A stretch of 56,000 nt of DNA from Bacillota bacterium (GTDB taxonomy: Bacteria; Bacillota; Ch66). The stretch is from the NCBI GenBank assembly GCA_013178045.1, contig JABLXP010000007.1, forward strand, positions 1 to 56,000. Reading direction: 5' to 3'. Both the position numbers and the translations under genes were made by a program. The notes under the pieces are model-generated. The model saw only the letters and a program-made list of their open reading frames with translations, was not told the origin of the DNA and did no database searches. This document shows, one piece after another, positions 16,877 through 25,193 of the stretch (position 1 is the first letter of the stretch; each line of letters starts with the position of its first letter).

Positions 16877-18370
16877 ATGGGTGAAATAGCGATTGTTGGC
16901 CTGGGTCCGGGGGCAATTGACAGTTTGTCGATTGGTTCCCTGGAGTTGCTACTAAGTGGACAACCCGTATTTTTACGGACGGAGCGCCATCCGGTTGTTG
17001 CAGAACTGGTGCGCCGGGGGATGACGTACCAATCTTTTGATCGTTTCTATGAGCAGTATGAAACTTTTGACCAGGTTTATCAGGCCATGGTGGATGCTCT
17101 CCTTGCAGAACTGGCAAAGAATACCGGGAGAGAAATTATTTTTGCTGTACCAGGGCACCCTCTGGTCGCGGAACAGGCTGTTCGTCAGTTGCTGGCGGTC
17201 GCGCCAGCGCAAGGGCACAGGGTACGGGTCCTGCCGGCAATGAGTTGTGTGGAAGCCATGTACAGCACGCTAAATATTGATCCTACTAACGGGGTTGCTA
17301 TTCTGGATGCCTTGTCCCTTGACAAAACCGGGTTCAATCCGGCGATTGGCTTGATCATAACCCAGGTTTATGACCGTCTGGTGGCTGGTGAGGTCAAATT
17401 AACGCTGATGGACCATTACCCGGACGACTGGAGGATTACATTGGTTCGGGCGGCTGGGATCCCGGGAGAGGAAAAGGTGGCCGAAATTCCCCTTTATGAA
17501 CTGGACCGGCTGGAATGGATTGATCACCTGACCAGTATTTATGTGCCGGCGCATCCGAAATTTGGTTGGGATGGGGTAAGCAGTTATCCCCTTGATCCCC
17601 TGGTTAAGGTGATGCAGACTCTACTGTCCCCAGGGGGCTGTCCCTGGGACCGGGAGCAAACTCACCAAACGTTAAAACCATATCTGCTCGAAGAAACTTA
17701 CGAGGTGGTTGAAGCCCTAGAAGAGGAAGATATGCATAAATTATGTGAGGAATTGGGAGACTTATTATTACAAATTGTATTTCACGCTGAATTGGCTAGG
17801 CGAGCCGAAAGCTTTGACCTGAATGATGTAATTCGGCGGGTCACGGAGAAAATGATCCATCGGCACCCCCATGTGTTTGGCGCAGTCCGTGTGGCGGGAA
17901 CCAAGGATGTCTTGATTAACTGGGAGCGCCTGAAAGAGGAGGAAAAAGCGGGAGAGAGGCCTCGCTTTTTCCTCGAGGATGTACCTAAGACCTTACCAGC
18001 TCTGTTACGGGCGGATAAGGTCCAAAGCAAGGCGGCCCGGGTTGGGTTTGATTGGCCAGATGTCGCCGGGGCCTGGAGTAAAGTTGAAGAAGAGCTGCGG
18101 GAACTACGGGCGGCCTGTGCTGGTCAGCGCCAGGAGAAAATCGAGGAAGAGCTGGGTGATCTCCTTTTCGCTGTGGTGAATGTCGCTCGGTTTTTAAAAA
18201 TAAACCCGGAAACGGCCTTAAATAAAACTACGGCAAAGTTCGTCAAACGTTTTGCATATGTCGAACGAAAAGGGGCGAGAGAAGGCAAGGCCCTCCACGA
18301 TTTGGATCTGCGGCAGATGGATATCTGGTGGGAAGAGGCTAAAGCTCAGGAATTTAAGGGGAAAATTTGA
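16877..18370 (+). CDS. mazG: MazG-family protein: SAM methylase-like domain fused to NTP pyrophosphohydrolase (YabN)
   Basis: A 497-residue fusion. Residues about 1-230 are a tetrapyrrole (corrin/porphyrin) methylase-like domain with AIVGLGPGAIDSLSIGSLELL and the VPGHPLVAEQAV loop. Residues about 240-495 are two MazG modules: GGCPWDREQTHQTLKPYLLEE with EExxE metal ligands and EELGDLLLQIVFHAELA, and a second EELGDLLFAVVNVARFLK. MazG hydrolyses non-canonical or surplus NTPs; the role of the methylase part is unknown. ATG 16877 has AAGGGG about 10 nt upstream; ATG 16856, overlapping the previous gene, is an alternative. Same architecture and place as B. subtilis yabN. Confidence 0.93.
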   Translation: MGEIAIVGLGPGAIDSLSIGSLELLLSGQPVFLRTERHPVVAELVRRGMTYQSFDRFYEQYETFDQVYQAMVDALLAELAKNTGREIIFAVPGHPLVAEQAVRQLLAVAPAQGHRVRVLPAMSCVEAMYSTLNIDPTNGVAILDALSLDKTGFNPAIGLIITQVYDRLVAGEVKLTLMDHYPDDWRITLVRAAGIPGEEKVAEIPLYELDRLEWIDHLTSIYVPAHPKFGWDGVSSYPLDPLVKVMQTLLSPGGCPWDREQTHQTLKPYLLEETYEVVEALEEEDMHKLCEELGDLLLQIVFHAELARRAESFDLNDVIRRVTEKMIHRHPHVFGAVRVAGTKDVLINWERLKEEEKAGERPRFFLEDVPKTLPALLRADKVQSKAARVGFDWPDVAGAWSKVEEELRELRAACAGQRQEKIEEELGDLLFAVVNVARFLKINPETALNKTTAKFVKRFAYVERKGAREGKALHDLDLRQMDIWWEEAKAQEFKGKI

Positions 18371-18456
18371 TAAAAATTTTCCAGGCAGCAGGAAACTTAA
18401 GGGTTTTGGCGAATATGCTACAACAAACCTAATAAAAATACAGGAGGGGACGAAGT

Positions 18457-18729
18457 GTGAATAAGACGGAACTGGTGAGCAGCGTGGCCGAAAAAACCGA
18501 TATTACCAAGAAAGAAGCCGAAAAAGTGGTGACTGCAGTATTTGAAAGTATCGAAGAAGCGCTTGGGCGCGGTGATAAAGTTCAATTGGTTGGTTTTGGA
18601 ACATTTGAGGTTCGGACACGGGAAGCACGGAAAGGCCGTAATCCGCAAACCGGTGAAGAGATCGAAATTCCAGCGACCAAAGTTCCAGCTTTCAAGGCCG
18701 GTAAAGCGTTAAAAGACGCTGTTAACTAA
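18457..18729 (+). CDS. hup: HU family DNA-binding protein
   Basis: A 90-residue histone-like protein that bends and compacts DNA as a dimer. The start [21 protein letters not shown] and the beta-arm signature [28 protein letters not shown] are diagnostic, and the [11 protein letters not shown] end is typical. GTG 18457 follows an AGGAGGGG ribosome site. It lies between mazG and rqcP, as in many Clostridia, and ends at a 13-bp terminator. Confidence 0.97.
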   Translation: MNKTELVSSVAEKTDITKKEAEKVVTAVFESIEEALGRGDKVQLVGFGTFEVRTREARKGRNPQTGEEIEIPATKVPAFKAGKALKDAVN

Positions 18730-18757
18730 GGTGCCTCTTAATTATTCAAACTCTCCT

Positions 18758-18789
18758 AAAAATCAGGTTCGATTTGAGCCTGATTTTTA
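18758..18789 (+). terminator. hup terminator
   Basis: A 13-nt arm at 18758-18770, loop GATTT, and its complement at 18776-18788 (one U-G) ending in TTTTT. Confidence 0.85.
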
Positions 18790-18817
18790 TTCATATTCTG
18801 GGCCCGGGATGGTGGTT

Positions 18818-19072
18818 ATGCGACTGGATAAGTTCCTGAAAGTTTCCCGACTGATTAAGCGGCGGACCCTGGCCAAAGAGGTGTGTGATGCGGGTAAGGT
18901 GCAGATTAATACGCGACCGGCTAAGGCGGGGAGTGAGGTTAAGCCGGGGGATCTGTTGTTACTGGATTTTGGCCACAAAAAGGTTAAGATTGAGGTCCTT
19001 ATGCTGCTGGAAAACCCGCGGGTGGAACAGGCCAAAGAACTCTATCGTATCCTTGAAGAAGAAAAAGTATAA
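18818..19072 (+). CDS. rqcP: RqcP (YabO), S4-domain ribosome quality-control factor
   Basis: An 84-residue S4-type RNA-binding protein. In B. subtilis RqcP works with RqcH on stalled 50S subunits to add alanine tails to nascent chains. The S4 domain spans about residues 1-60: MRLDKFLKVSRLIKRRTLAKEVCDAGKV then GDLLLLDFG. ATG 18818 is chosen since it gives the family start MRLDKFLK and GGTGG precedes it; a longer frame reaches back to 18731 but runs through the hup terminator. Followed by a terminator at 19085. Confidence 0.93.
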   Translation: MRLDKFLKVSRLIKRRTLAKEVCDAGKVQINTRPAKAGSEVKPGDLLLLDFGHKKVKIEVLMLLENPRVEQAKELYRILEEEKV

Positions 19073-19084
19073 GTGTGGATTACG

Positions 19085-19115
19085 GGTCGCCTTCAGTACA
19101 GGGAGGCGACCTTTT
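19085..19115 (+). terminator. rqcP terminator
   Basis: GGTCGCCT (19085-19092) and AGGCGACC (19104-19111) form an 8-bp stem with TTTT after it. Confidence 0.75.
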
Positions 19116-19200
19116 CGTACTAATTTTACATAGGAAAACATAAAAATGTAAGTAGTGGTGTTCCGGGCAGAAGTGGGTTGGTAAGAGGGAGGGATAGGCC

Positions 19201-19479
19201 GTGAGTGAAGGGCACGAGATCGTCTTGAGTAATCGGCAGAGACTGGTGCTGACCGGTGTGCTGCACGTGGAAAGCTTTGATGAAGATGAGATTATTCTGG
19301 AAACCAACATGGGCATGTTGGCCCTGAAGGGGCAGGGGCTTCACGTGTTGCAGCTTAATCTAGAAGACGGTAAATTAGCTGTGGAAGGGGCTATTAAAAC
19401 CCTGGACTACCTTGACGAGCGAGCCGGTAAACATGGCAAGGGCAGGGGGAGAGGATTTTGGCAGCGTTTGCTTAAGTAG
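19201..19479 (+). CDS. yabP: Sporulation protein YabP
   Basis: A 92-residue member of the YabP/YqfC family, made in the mother cell during sporulation in B. subtilis under sigma-E. Visible marks are the start HEIVLSNRQRLVLTGVLHVESFDEDEIILET and the LxGxxLHVLQLNLEDGKLAVEG core, followed by a basic tail. GTG 19201 has GGGAGGGA upstream. It lies 42 nt before yabQ, the same pair as in B. subtilis; the two very likely form one operon. I could not see a convincing sigma-E promoter. Confidence 0.93.
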   Translation: MSEGHEIVLSNRQRLVLTGVLHVESFDEDEIILETNMGMLALKGQGLHVLQLNLEDGKLAVEGAIKTLDYLDERAGKHGKGRGRGFWQRLLK

Positions 19480-19520
19480 CCAAGTTAATGACCAGGTTTC
19501 TATTGATGGGAGTGAAAGCG

Positions 19521-20018
19521 ATGGTGCCCTTATCGCAGCAGTTTTTATATATGGTGGTTACGGTGGGAACTGGTTTGGTGATGGGCATAGTCTTTGACTG
19601 CTACCGGGTCTGGCGTGGCTTGGTAAAACCGCACCGCTTGTTGACGCCTATAACCGATTTTTTGCTCTGGGTGTTTCTGACCGGGATCGCGTTCGGCCTG
19701 TTACTTTTTAGTAACTGGGGTGAGGTTAGGGCTTATGTCTTTATTGGTTTGGCCCTGGGATTCTTCTTGTATTGGCGATTTTGCAGCCATTTATTTATAA
19801 AAATGTGCCGGCGTTTATTTCAATGGCTGGCTAAACTGGTAAATATTCTGATACAGGTCGTAATTTTCCCTTTTTCTCTGGTGGCTCGTCTGGTGGTTAT
19901 CCCGCTTGGTTTGATTAACATGGTTATACGCCAAGTGGCCAGCGCGACAAGAGCCGCATGGCGTGGCTTGAGCCGACCGCTCGTGAATTGGTGGGGAAAA
20001 AGGCACCCTCATAAATAA
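19521..20018 (+). CDS. yabQ: Spore cortex protein YabQ
   Basis: YabQ is a mother-cell membrane protein required for spore cortex formation in B. subtilis. The 165-residue product has about four hydrophobic segments in the first 100 residues (LSQQFLYMVVTVGTGLVMGIVF, then FLLWVFLTGIAFGLLLF and AYVFIGLALGFFLYW) and a basic amphipathic C-terminus. ATG 19521 is preferred: GGGAGTG lies 7 nt upstream and the product aligns with the usual YabQ start. ATGs at 19488 and 19506 are in frame but lack a good ribosome site. Confidence 0.9.
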   Translation: MVPLSQQFLYMVVTVGTGLVMGIVFDCYRVWRGLVKPHRLLTPITDFLLWVFLTGIAFGLLLFSNWGEVRAYVFIGLALGFFLYWRFCSHLFIKMCRRLFQWLAKLVNILIQVVIFPFSLVARLVVIPLGLINMVIRQVASATRAAWRGLSRPLVNWWGKRHPHK

Positions 20019-20101
20019 AAATAAATAGAGATTATTTAAATATTTTCCAGGGGAAGGATAATTTAGGTGGATGTAGAATAATTGTAATGATTATGTCCAA
20101 G

Positions 20102-20126
20102 ATTTGTCCACAATATGTGGACAAAT
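20102..20126. promoter_or_regulatory. Perfect 11-bp inverted repeat, candidate operator
   Basis: ATTTGTCCACA (20102-20112), spacer ATA, TGTGGACAAAT (20116-20126). No T tract on either side, so it is unlikely to be a terminator. It sits 50 nt upstream of the small HTH gene. Each half resembles a DnaA box (TTATCCACA) with one change. Confidence 0.55.
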
Positions 20127-20176
20127 TGTGAATAAGTTGTGTTTGTCTAGATCGAGAATTAAGGACTGAGATTGTC

Positions 20177-20413
20177 ATGAAAATTGAGATTAGAGGGGTA
20201 GAGAAGCTAAGTTTCCGGGAGCGCCAGGTGGTGGTGCTGAAAGAAATGGGCCGAACTACAGAACAAATTGCCAAGACCTTGCAGTTGAGTGCCAGCACGG
20301 TCGCTACTTTATATAATCGCGCTCGGACCAAAGGCTATGAGGTCGTGATTGTGATCCCCGGCCAGTCTTTGGGAATTTTCGAGGGGCTGGAGGAGGATAA
20401 TAATGCGGATTAA
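20177..20413 (+). CDS. Small helix-turn-helix protein, sigma-70 region-4-like
   Basis: A 78-residue protein almost entirely made of a sigma-70 region 4/LuxR-type helix-turn-helix: LSFRERQVVVLKEMGRTTEQIAKTLQLSASTVATLYNRARTKGY (about residues 11-54), followed by a short hydrophobic strand and an acidic tail. It has no other domain, so it would act as a small DNA-binding adaptor or repressor. ATG 20177 has no strong ribosome site. It overlaps divIC by 11 nt, so the two are co-transcribed. B. subtilis has no such gene between yabQ and divIC. A perfect palindrome 50 nt upstream may be its own binding site (inference). Confidence 0.75.
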   Translation: MKIEIRGVEKLSFRERQVVVLKEMGRTTEQIAKTLQLSASTVATLYNRARTKGYEVVIVIPGQSLGIFEGLEEDNNAD

Positions 20414-20792
20414 GTTACCTGTTTTAAATCAAAGTGGAGGTAATTTGATCGATTTTCCTGACCCAACAACGCGAAGGAAGAAGGACGTGACGCGGCGCAG
20501 GAAAAGTAGCCGGATAAAACTGAAGCTTGGTTTTTGTTTGTCGATGGGGTTGTTGGTTCTGGCGGTTATTTTATGGGGACCGCAGTTCAAGCATATTCAG
20601 CAGATGAACGCCGAGCTAGCCGAGTTGCAAAAACAGAAACAACAGCTGCTGCAGATCAATGCCAAACTGCAGGAGGACATCCGACAACTCAACAGCGACA
20701 CGACGGTGGAAAGAATTGCCAGGGAGAAGCTTGGGCTGGTTAAACCAGGAGAGAAGATATTGATTGAGGTTCAACCTCCCAGGAACAAATAG
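20403..20792 (+). CDS. divIC: Septum formation initiator DivIC (FtsB/DivIC family)
   Basis: A bitopic division protein that forms the DivIB-DivIC-FtsL subcomplex at the septum. The 129-residue protein has a basic cytoplasmic region (about 1-45), one membrane helix (LGFCLSMGLLVLAVILWG, about 46-63) and an extracellular coiled coil (MNAELAELQKQKQQLLQINAKLQEDI) ending with the typical VERIAREKLGLVKPGE. ATG 20403 has GGAGGAGG upstream inside the preceding HTH gene, indicating translational coupling. Position matches B. subtilis. Confidence 0.93.
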   Translation: MRIKLPVLNQSGGNLIDFPDPTTRRKKDVTRRRKSSRIKLKLGFCLSMGLLVLAVILWGPQFKHIQQMNAELAELQKQKQQLLQINAKLQEDIRQLNSDTTVERIAREKLGLVKPGEKILIEVQPPRNK

Positions 20793-20842
20793 AGACGCCG
20801 TTTAATTTTTCGGTACAACCGCTTCATCTGTGGCTTGACATC

Positions 20843-20872
20843 TTGACAAATTTAATGGCTGTTGAGTAGAAT
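20843..20872 (+). promoter_or_regulatory. sigma-A promoter of the S1-domain gene
   Basis: Perfect TTGACA (20843-20848), 18-nt spacer and TAGAAT (20867-20872), 39 nt before the start codon. Confidence 0.75.
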
Positions 20873-20911
20873 TTAACTGTGAGTTAAGGATTAAGGAGGC
20901 TATTCTAGTTT

Positions 20912-21307
20912 ATGACCATTGCCATGGGCAGCATTGTGGAGGGAGTTGTCACTGGAATTACGAGTTTTGGGGCGTTTGTTGAACTCCCAGGAGGTCTCGT
21001 TGGACTGGTCCACATTTCTGAGGTAGCTGATACCTATGTTCGGGATGTCAAAGACTACCTAAAACAGAATGATCGAGTAAAGGTAAAAGTCATCAACATT
21101 GATTCTAAGGGGAAAATTGGTTTATCGATAAAACAGGTTAATGCCAGACCAGAAGGTGCTGCCCGCGAACGGTATGCCCGACAGGAATCGAGAATTTCGT
21201 TTGAGGACAAGTTGGCCAAGTTCCTTAAGGAAAGTGATGAAAGGCAGCAGGCCATCAAAAGAAGCATGGATTCAAAACGTGGTGGACGGGGTTCTTCACG
21301 GTTTTAA
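20912..21307 (+). CDS. S1-domain RNA-binding protein (YabR-like)
   Basis: A 131-residue protein with one S1 RNA-binding domain (about residues 4-75: GSIVEGVVTGITSFGAFVELPGGLVGLVHISEVA and KGKIGLSIKQ) and a basic, disordered C-terminal tail ending in an RGGRG-type run. General RNA or ribosome binding is expected; the exact target is unknown. It follows divIC as yabR does in B. subtilis, but has its own strong promoter. ATG 20912 is preceded by AAGGAGG. In B. subtilis the next gene is spoIIE; here ppx and the hydrogen/formate island come first. Confidence 0.92.
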   Translation: MTIAMGSIVEGVVTGITSFGAFVELPGGLVGLVHISEVADTYVRDVKDYLKQNDRVKVKVINIDSKGKIGLSIKQVNARPEGAARERYARQESRISFEDKLAKFLKESDERQQAIKRSMDSKRGGRGSSRF

Positions 21308-21324
21308 TGATGAAGGAATAATTC

Positions 21325-21360
21325 AAGCATTCCTATTTTGGGAATGCTTAATTTAATTTT
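21325..21360 (+). terminator. Terminator after the S1-domain gene
   Basis: AAGCATTCC (21325-21333) and GGAATGCTT (21341-21349), then AATTTAATTTTTT. Confidence 0.75.
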
Positions 21361-21386
21361 TTCGTCACGAATGAGGTATCGGATAA

Positions 21387-22280
21387 ATGGCACGGTATGC
21401 CGCGGTTGATATTGGGACAAACTCTGCCCGTTTGCTAATCGGGACAATTGAGCTGGACCAACTAAAGGTTGAACATTTTTCTCTGAACACCACCCGCCTT
21501 GGCGAAGGAATAGGAACTCAATCGGTTCTGCGGAGAGAAGCGATCCAACGAACAGTGACGGCGCTGCGCGGTTACCGGGAACTGCTGAAACAGTACCCGG
21601 TAGCCGGTATCCGTGTTGTTGCTACCAGTGCGGCTCGCGGGGCGGCCAATGCCGCCGAATTTGTCCAGACGGTGTGGAAGCAGACTGGTTGGCGAGTTGA
21701 AATTATTAGCGGAAAAGAAGAGGCTGAACTGTCTTATCTCGGAGCCTGCCGGGGGCTGAAGAACCTCGGCCAGCCAGTGGTATTGGATATTGGTGGGGGG
21801 AGTACCGAGTTCACCTGGGTGGTTCCCGGAACTGGAATAGTGAGCCGGAGTATTGAAATCGGCGCGGTGCGCCTTATGGAAAGAAGTCTTACGGCTGATG
21901 AGCTAAGAGAAGTCCTGGCCCCGGTTCTGGCCGAGATAAAGGCCGGTCGACCCCAGTGCTTGGTTGGCGTTGGCGGCACCGTGACCACCCTAGCGGCGAT
22001 CGAGCAAAAGCTGGAATGCTACGATCCAGAACGTGTCCACGGGTATTACTTGACCAGGGTGGTTGTAGACAAATTGCTGACTACCTTGTCGGCGATGAAG
22101 TTAGAAGAACGGCGGCAGGTAGTCGGGCTGCAGCCGGCACGGGCCGATATTATTGTGGCTGGGGTTACTATTTTATCGACAATCCTGGCTGAGTTAGGTC
22201 TGGATGGCCTGGTTGTCAGTGAGAGTGACATTTTGCAGGGGATAATCTGGCGGCTGCATGAAAAGATGACCAGAGGATAA
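21387..22280 (+). CDS. ppx: Ppx/GppA family exopolyphosphatase
   Basis: A 297-residue member of the ASKHA-fold Ppx/GppA family, which hydrolyses polyphosphate or (p)ppGpp gamma-phosphate. The phosphate-1 motif AVDIGTNSARLLIG opens the protein, and the phosphate-2 motif VLDIGGGSTEFTWV lies near residues 132-145; a VGVGGTVTTLAAI motif follows. It is the short form without a C-terminal HD domain, so the choice between polyphosphate and pppGpp cannot be made. It converges with the hydF gene downstream. Confidence 0.92.
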   Translation: MARYAAVDIGTNSARLLIGTIELDQLKVEHFSLNTTRLGEGIGTQSVLRREAIQRTVTALRGYRELLKQYPVAGIRVVATSAARGAANAAEFVQTVWKQTGWRVEIISGKEEAELSYLGACRGLKNLGQPVVLDIGGGSTEFTWVVPGTGIVSRSIEIGAVRLMERSLTADELREVLAPVLAEIKAGRPQCLVGVGGTVTTLAAIEQKLECYDPERVHGYYLTRVVVDKLLTTLSAMKLEERRQVVGLQPARADIIVAGVTILSTILAELGLDGLVVSESDILQGIIWRLHEKMTRG

Positions 22281-22330
22281 TAAACCGTACTGTGGAAGTG
22301 CGGAGATTGAGATTATCAGCGGGCGTGAGC

Positions 22331-22358
22331 TGTATGTGGATTCATGTATGTGGATTCA
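22331..22358. repeat. 14-bp tandem duplication
   Basis: TGTATGTGGATTCA occurs twice head to tail (22331-22344 and 22345-22358) in the gap between the convergent ppx and hydF genes. It looks like a simple slippage duplication. Confidence 0.85.
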
Positions 22359-22395
22359 TATGAGGGCAAATAGAGGAGGTGGTAACCCACTACCT

Positions 22396-23625
22396 CTACT
22401 TGCTGCTCGCGGCTGCCCAGAGTCGCTTGGCCTCGGGGAAGGGGGCCAGAGCGCGTTCCAGGATGCCGTGTAAGTAAGCGATCAATACGCCGTAGTTGAC
22501 GATAGGGACACCTGCAGCCTGAACCTGGCGAATGCGGTGTAACATCTCTCGGCGATTGATCATACATGCGCCACAGTGGATTACTAGTGAATACCGGTTT
22601 AAGTCTGCTGGGAAGTGGCTTCCCGTGGCCCAGGCAAATTCGAGCTCACTGACCCGTTGGCTTAACCAACGGGGTATTTTTATCCGTCCGATGTCTTCGC
22701 CGATTGGGTGGTGGGTGCAGGCTTCTGCAACTAAGATGCGGTCCCCTGGCTTTAAAGCAGCTACTTGCCGGGCCCCTTTGACTAAAGATAACAGGTCCCC
22801 TTTATAGCGGGCGAAGAGAATCGAGAATGAGGTGAGAGAGATCTCAGGTGGAACGATGGCGTTAACCTGATGGAAAGCCTGGGAGTCGGTTACTACCAGT
22901 TTTGGGGGCTGCCGCAGATTGTCCAGCACTGCGCTCAAGCCATCTTCTTTGACTACGACTGCCTGGGCGTTGTGGTCTAAAATATCCCGCAGAGTCTGCA
23001 CCTGGGGCAAGATCAGGCGGCCTTTAGGGGCCTCAAGATCGATGGGGACAACCATGACCACGGTATCACCCGGCTGAATGAGATCACCGAGGATAGTTGG
23101 CGCCTGCCAGTCAGTTGGGGCCGTGTGAATGATGAGTTCTCTGAGTTCGTTAATCCCTTCTTTAGTTTGGGTGCTGATGCGGTGCAGTTTTAAATTAAGC
23201 CGTGTTTCCCAGTCTGGTTGGGCCTCCAGGGACTGAACAGTATCAACCTTATTTACTGCCCCGATTAAAGGAATTCCTTGAGCGCGAATTTGTTGGACCA
23301 GTTCCAGTTCAAAATCGTCTATGCCAACCTGGGGGTCGATCAGGAGAATGGCGAGATCCGTTTTGTGTAAGACCTCCATGGTTCGCTGAACGCGAAGTTC
23401 CCCCAGACTTCCGACGTCATCAATCCCAGCGGTATCGATCAACACCACCGGCCCCAAGGGCAGCATTTCCATGGATTTGTAAACCGGGTCGGTCGTTGTC
23501 CCAGGGATATCTGAGACTAGAGCGATGGGTTGGTTGGTCAAGGCATTAATCAGACTGGATTTGCCCGCATTGCGCCGGCCAAAAATGGCGATGTGCATGC
23601 GGTCGCTCCGTGGCGTTTCTTGCAT
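22396..23625 (-). CDS. hydF: [FeFe]-hydrogenase maturation GTPase HydF
   Basis: HydF is the scaffold that assembles and hands over the 2Fe subcluster to apo-HydA. The 409-residue protein begins with a G domain (GRRNAGKSSL P-loop, DTAGID, NKVD) and ends with a metal-cluster domain whose ligands follow the HydF pattern CxH-(about 50)-HCxxC: CTH in VAEACTHHP and HCGACM near residue 353. It lies 13 nt downstream of hydG, in one operon with the TM1266-type gene. HydE is not in the window. The partner hydrogenase is encoded about 10 kb away on the other strand. Confidence 0.95.
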   Translation of the reverse strand: MQETPRSDRMHIAIFGRRNAGKSSLINALTNQPIALVSDIPGTTTDPVYKSMEMLPLGPVVLIDTAGIDDVGSLGELRVQRTMEVLHKTDLAILLIDPQVGIDDFELELVQQIRAQGIPLIGAVNKVDTVQSLEAQPDWETRLNLKLHRISTQTKEGINELRELIIHTAPTDWQAPTILGDLIQPGDTVVMVVPIDLEAPKGRLILPQVQTLRDILDHNAQAVVVKEDGLSAVLDNLRQPPKLVVTDSQAFHQVNAIVPPEISLTSFSILFARYKGDLLSLVKGARQVAALKPGDRILVAEACTHHPIGEDIGRIKIPRWLSQRVSELEFAWATGSHFPADLNRYSLVIHCGACMINRREMLHRIRQVQAAGVPIVNYGVLIAYLHGILERALAPFPEAKRLWAAASSK

Positions 23626-23638
23626 GTGTTTTTACCTC

Positions 23639-25051
23639 CTAGAAGTACAAATCACGTTTCCCCGCTTCTATCTCGGCGAGCCGCTCGATCGTCTTCTGCC
23701 GAATGGCTGGATGTGGTATCTCGTTCAGGTGGGCCTGAATTAGCTTCTCGCCTATTTCGCGAGTGGTTGGTGAGGCGTAGTCCAGTAAGTATTCCTTAAA
23801 AGTCAAGATGGCGTTGGGCTGACAGACGTTCTGGATTTGTCCCGATTTGGCGAGAGCCATAAAACGATCCCCAGTCCGACCCTGGCGGTAGCAGGCAGTG
23901 CAGTAGCTGGGAATATAACCATCCTGGCACAGGCTGCGGATCACCTCGTCAGGACTGCGGTTGTCGTCAACCTTGAATTGGGCCGTTTGGTCCAGGTCGT
24001 CTGCCTCGGGGTGATCCAGTTCACGCCGGTATCCCCCGACCCCGGTGCAGGAACCCGCGCTGAGCTGAGAGATCCCTACCTTAAGGAGCTCGTGCCGAAA
24101 AGCTGCCCTTTCTCTGGTGGACAGAATCATACCAGTGTACGGGACAGCCAGGCGGATAATCGCCACAATTTTCTTGAAATCATCGTCTGAGACTAGGTAG
24201 GGGAAGGTTTCCAGGTTAACCCCTGGTGCCGGCCGTAAACGGGGAACGGAAATCGTATGTGGCCCGACGCCAATTTCCTGGTCCAGGTGCTGGGCATGCA
24301 TCAGAAGGCCCATTACCTCAAACTTGTAGTCGTATAACCCGAAGAGAACACCCAGACCGACGTCGTCAATTCCCCCCTCCATGGCTCGATCCATGGCAGT
24401 GGTGTGCCAATCGTAGTCGGCTTTTGGCCCGGATGGGTGCATTTTTTTATAAGTCTCCCGGTGATAAGTTTCCTGGAATAAAACGTAGGTCCCGATTTTG
24501 GCTTCGTGCAGCAGGCGGAATTCTTCAACAGTGGTGGCGGCGATATTGACATTTATCCGCCGAATATTGCCGTTTTTCCGTTTAACCTGGTAAATGGTCT
24601 GGATAGCCTCCAACACGTAGTCGATCGGACATTCAGTTGGGTGTTCACCGCACTCGAGGGCAAGCCGTTTGTGCCCCATATCCTCGAGGATTTGGACTTC
24701 GTCGGCGATCTCGGCCATAGTTAACTTGCGCCGTTCCATCTGGTTGTGCCGCCGATAACCACAGTAGACGCAGTTGTTGATGCAGTAATTGCTGATGTAG
24801 AGGGGAGCGAACAGAACCAAACGTTTGCCATAGATTTTTTCTTTCACCATTCTAGCTGCAGTGTACATCCGTTCTAATAATTCCGGATCGTCAACGTGGA
24901 GAAGGATAGCCGCTTCTTTTAACGCTAGACCGGTAGCGGTGGCGGCCTTGTCAATAATCTCGTTAACTTCTTCTCGACGGGCCTGCTTCCCCTGGTCGAG
25001 AAGCTCCCAAATCATGTCTTCCTTGATAAAATCAGCCTTGGCGATGGCCAA
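23639..25051 (-). CDS. hydG: [FeFe]-hydrogenase maturase HydG (radical SAM tyrosine lyase)
   Basis: HydG splits tyrosine to give the CO and CN ligands of the H-cluster iron. The 470-residue protein shows the radical-SAM CX3CX2C motif (CINNCVYC) and the HydG-specific C-terminal cluster motif CX2CX22C (CTAC...NVC), which separates it from ThiH. ATG 25051 has GGAGGTGAACGA upstream. A 142-nt AT-rich gap with TATTATTATAT repeats separates it from the preceding TM1266-type gene. It belongs to the minus-strand operon regulator-hydG-hydF. Confidence 0.96.
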   Translation of the reverse strand: MAIAKADFIKEDMIWELLDQGKQARREEVNEIIDKAATATGLALKEAAILLHVDDPELLERMYTAARMVKEKIYGKRLVLFAPLYISNYCINNCVYCGYRRHNQMERRKLTMAEIADEVQILEDMGHKRLALECGEHPTECPIDYVLEAIQTIYQVKRKNGNIRRINVNIAATTVEEFRLLHEAKIGTYVLFQETYHRETYKKMHPSGPKADYDWHTTAMDRAMEGGIDDVGLGVLFGLYDYKFEVMGLLMHAQHLDQEIGVGPHTISVPRLRPAPGVNLETFPYLVSDDDFKKIVAIIRLAVPYTGMILSTRERAAFRHELLKVGISQLSAGSCTGVGGYRRELDHPEADDLDQTAQFKVDDNRSPDEVIRSLCQDGYIPSYCTACYRQGRTGDRFMALAKSGQIQNVCQPNAILTFKEYLLDYASPTTREIGEKLIQAHLNEIPHPAIRQKTIERLAEIEAGKRDLYF

Positions 25052-25193
25052 TTTCGTTCACCTCCATATATTCTATTCTATATTATTATATTATTATATT
25101 CTCAGGGGGAATAACCTTGGCCTTCTGAAGTGTATGTCTGGACACAGTTACTTCTGTTTTTGATTACTATGAGTTACTTAACGCAAAGCAGAT

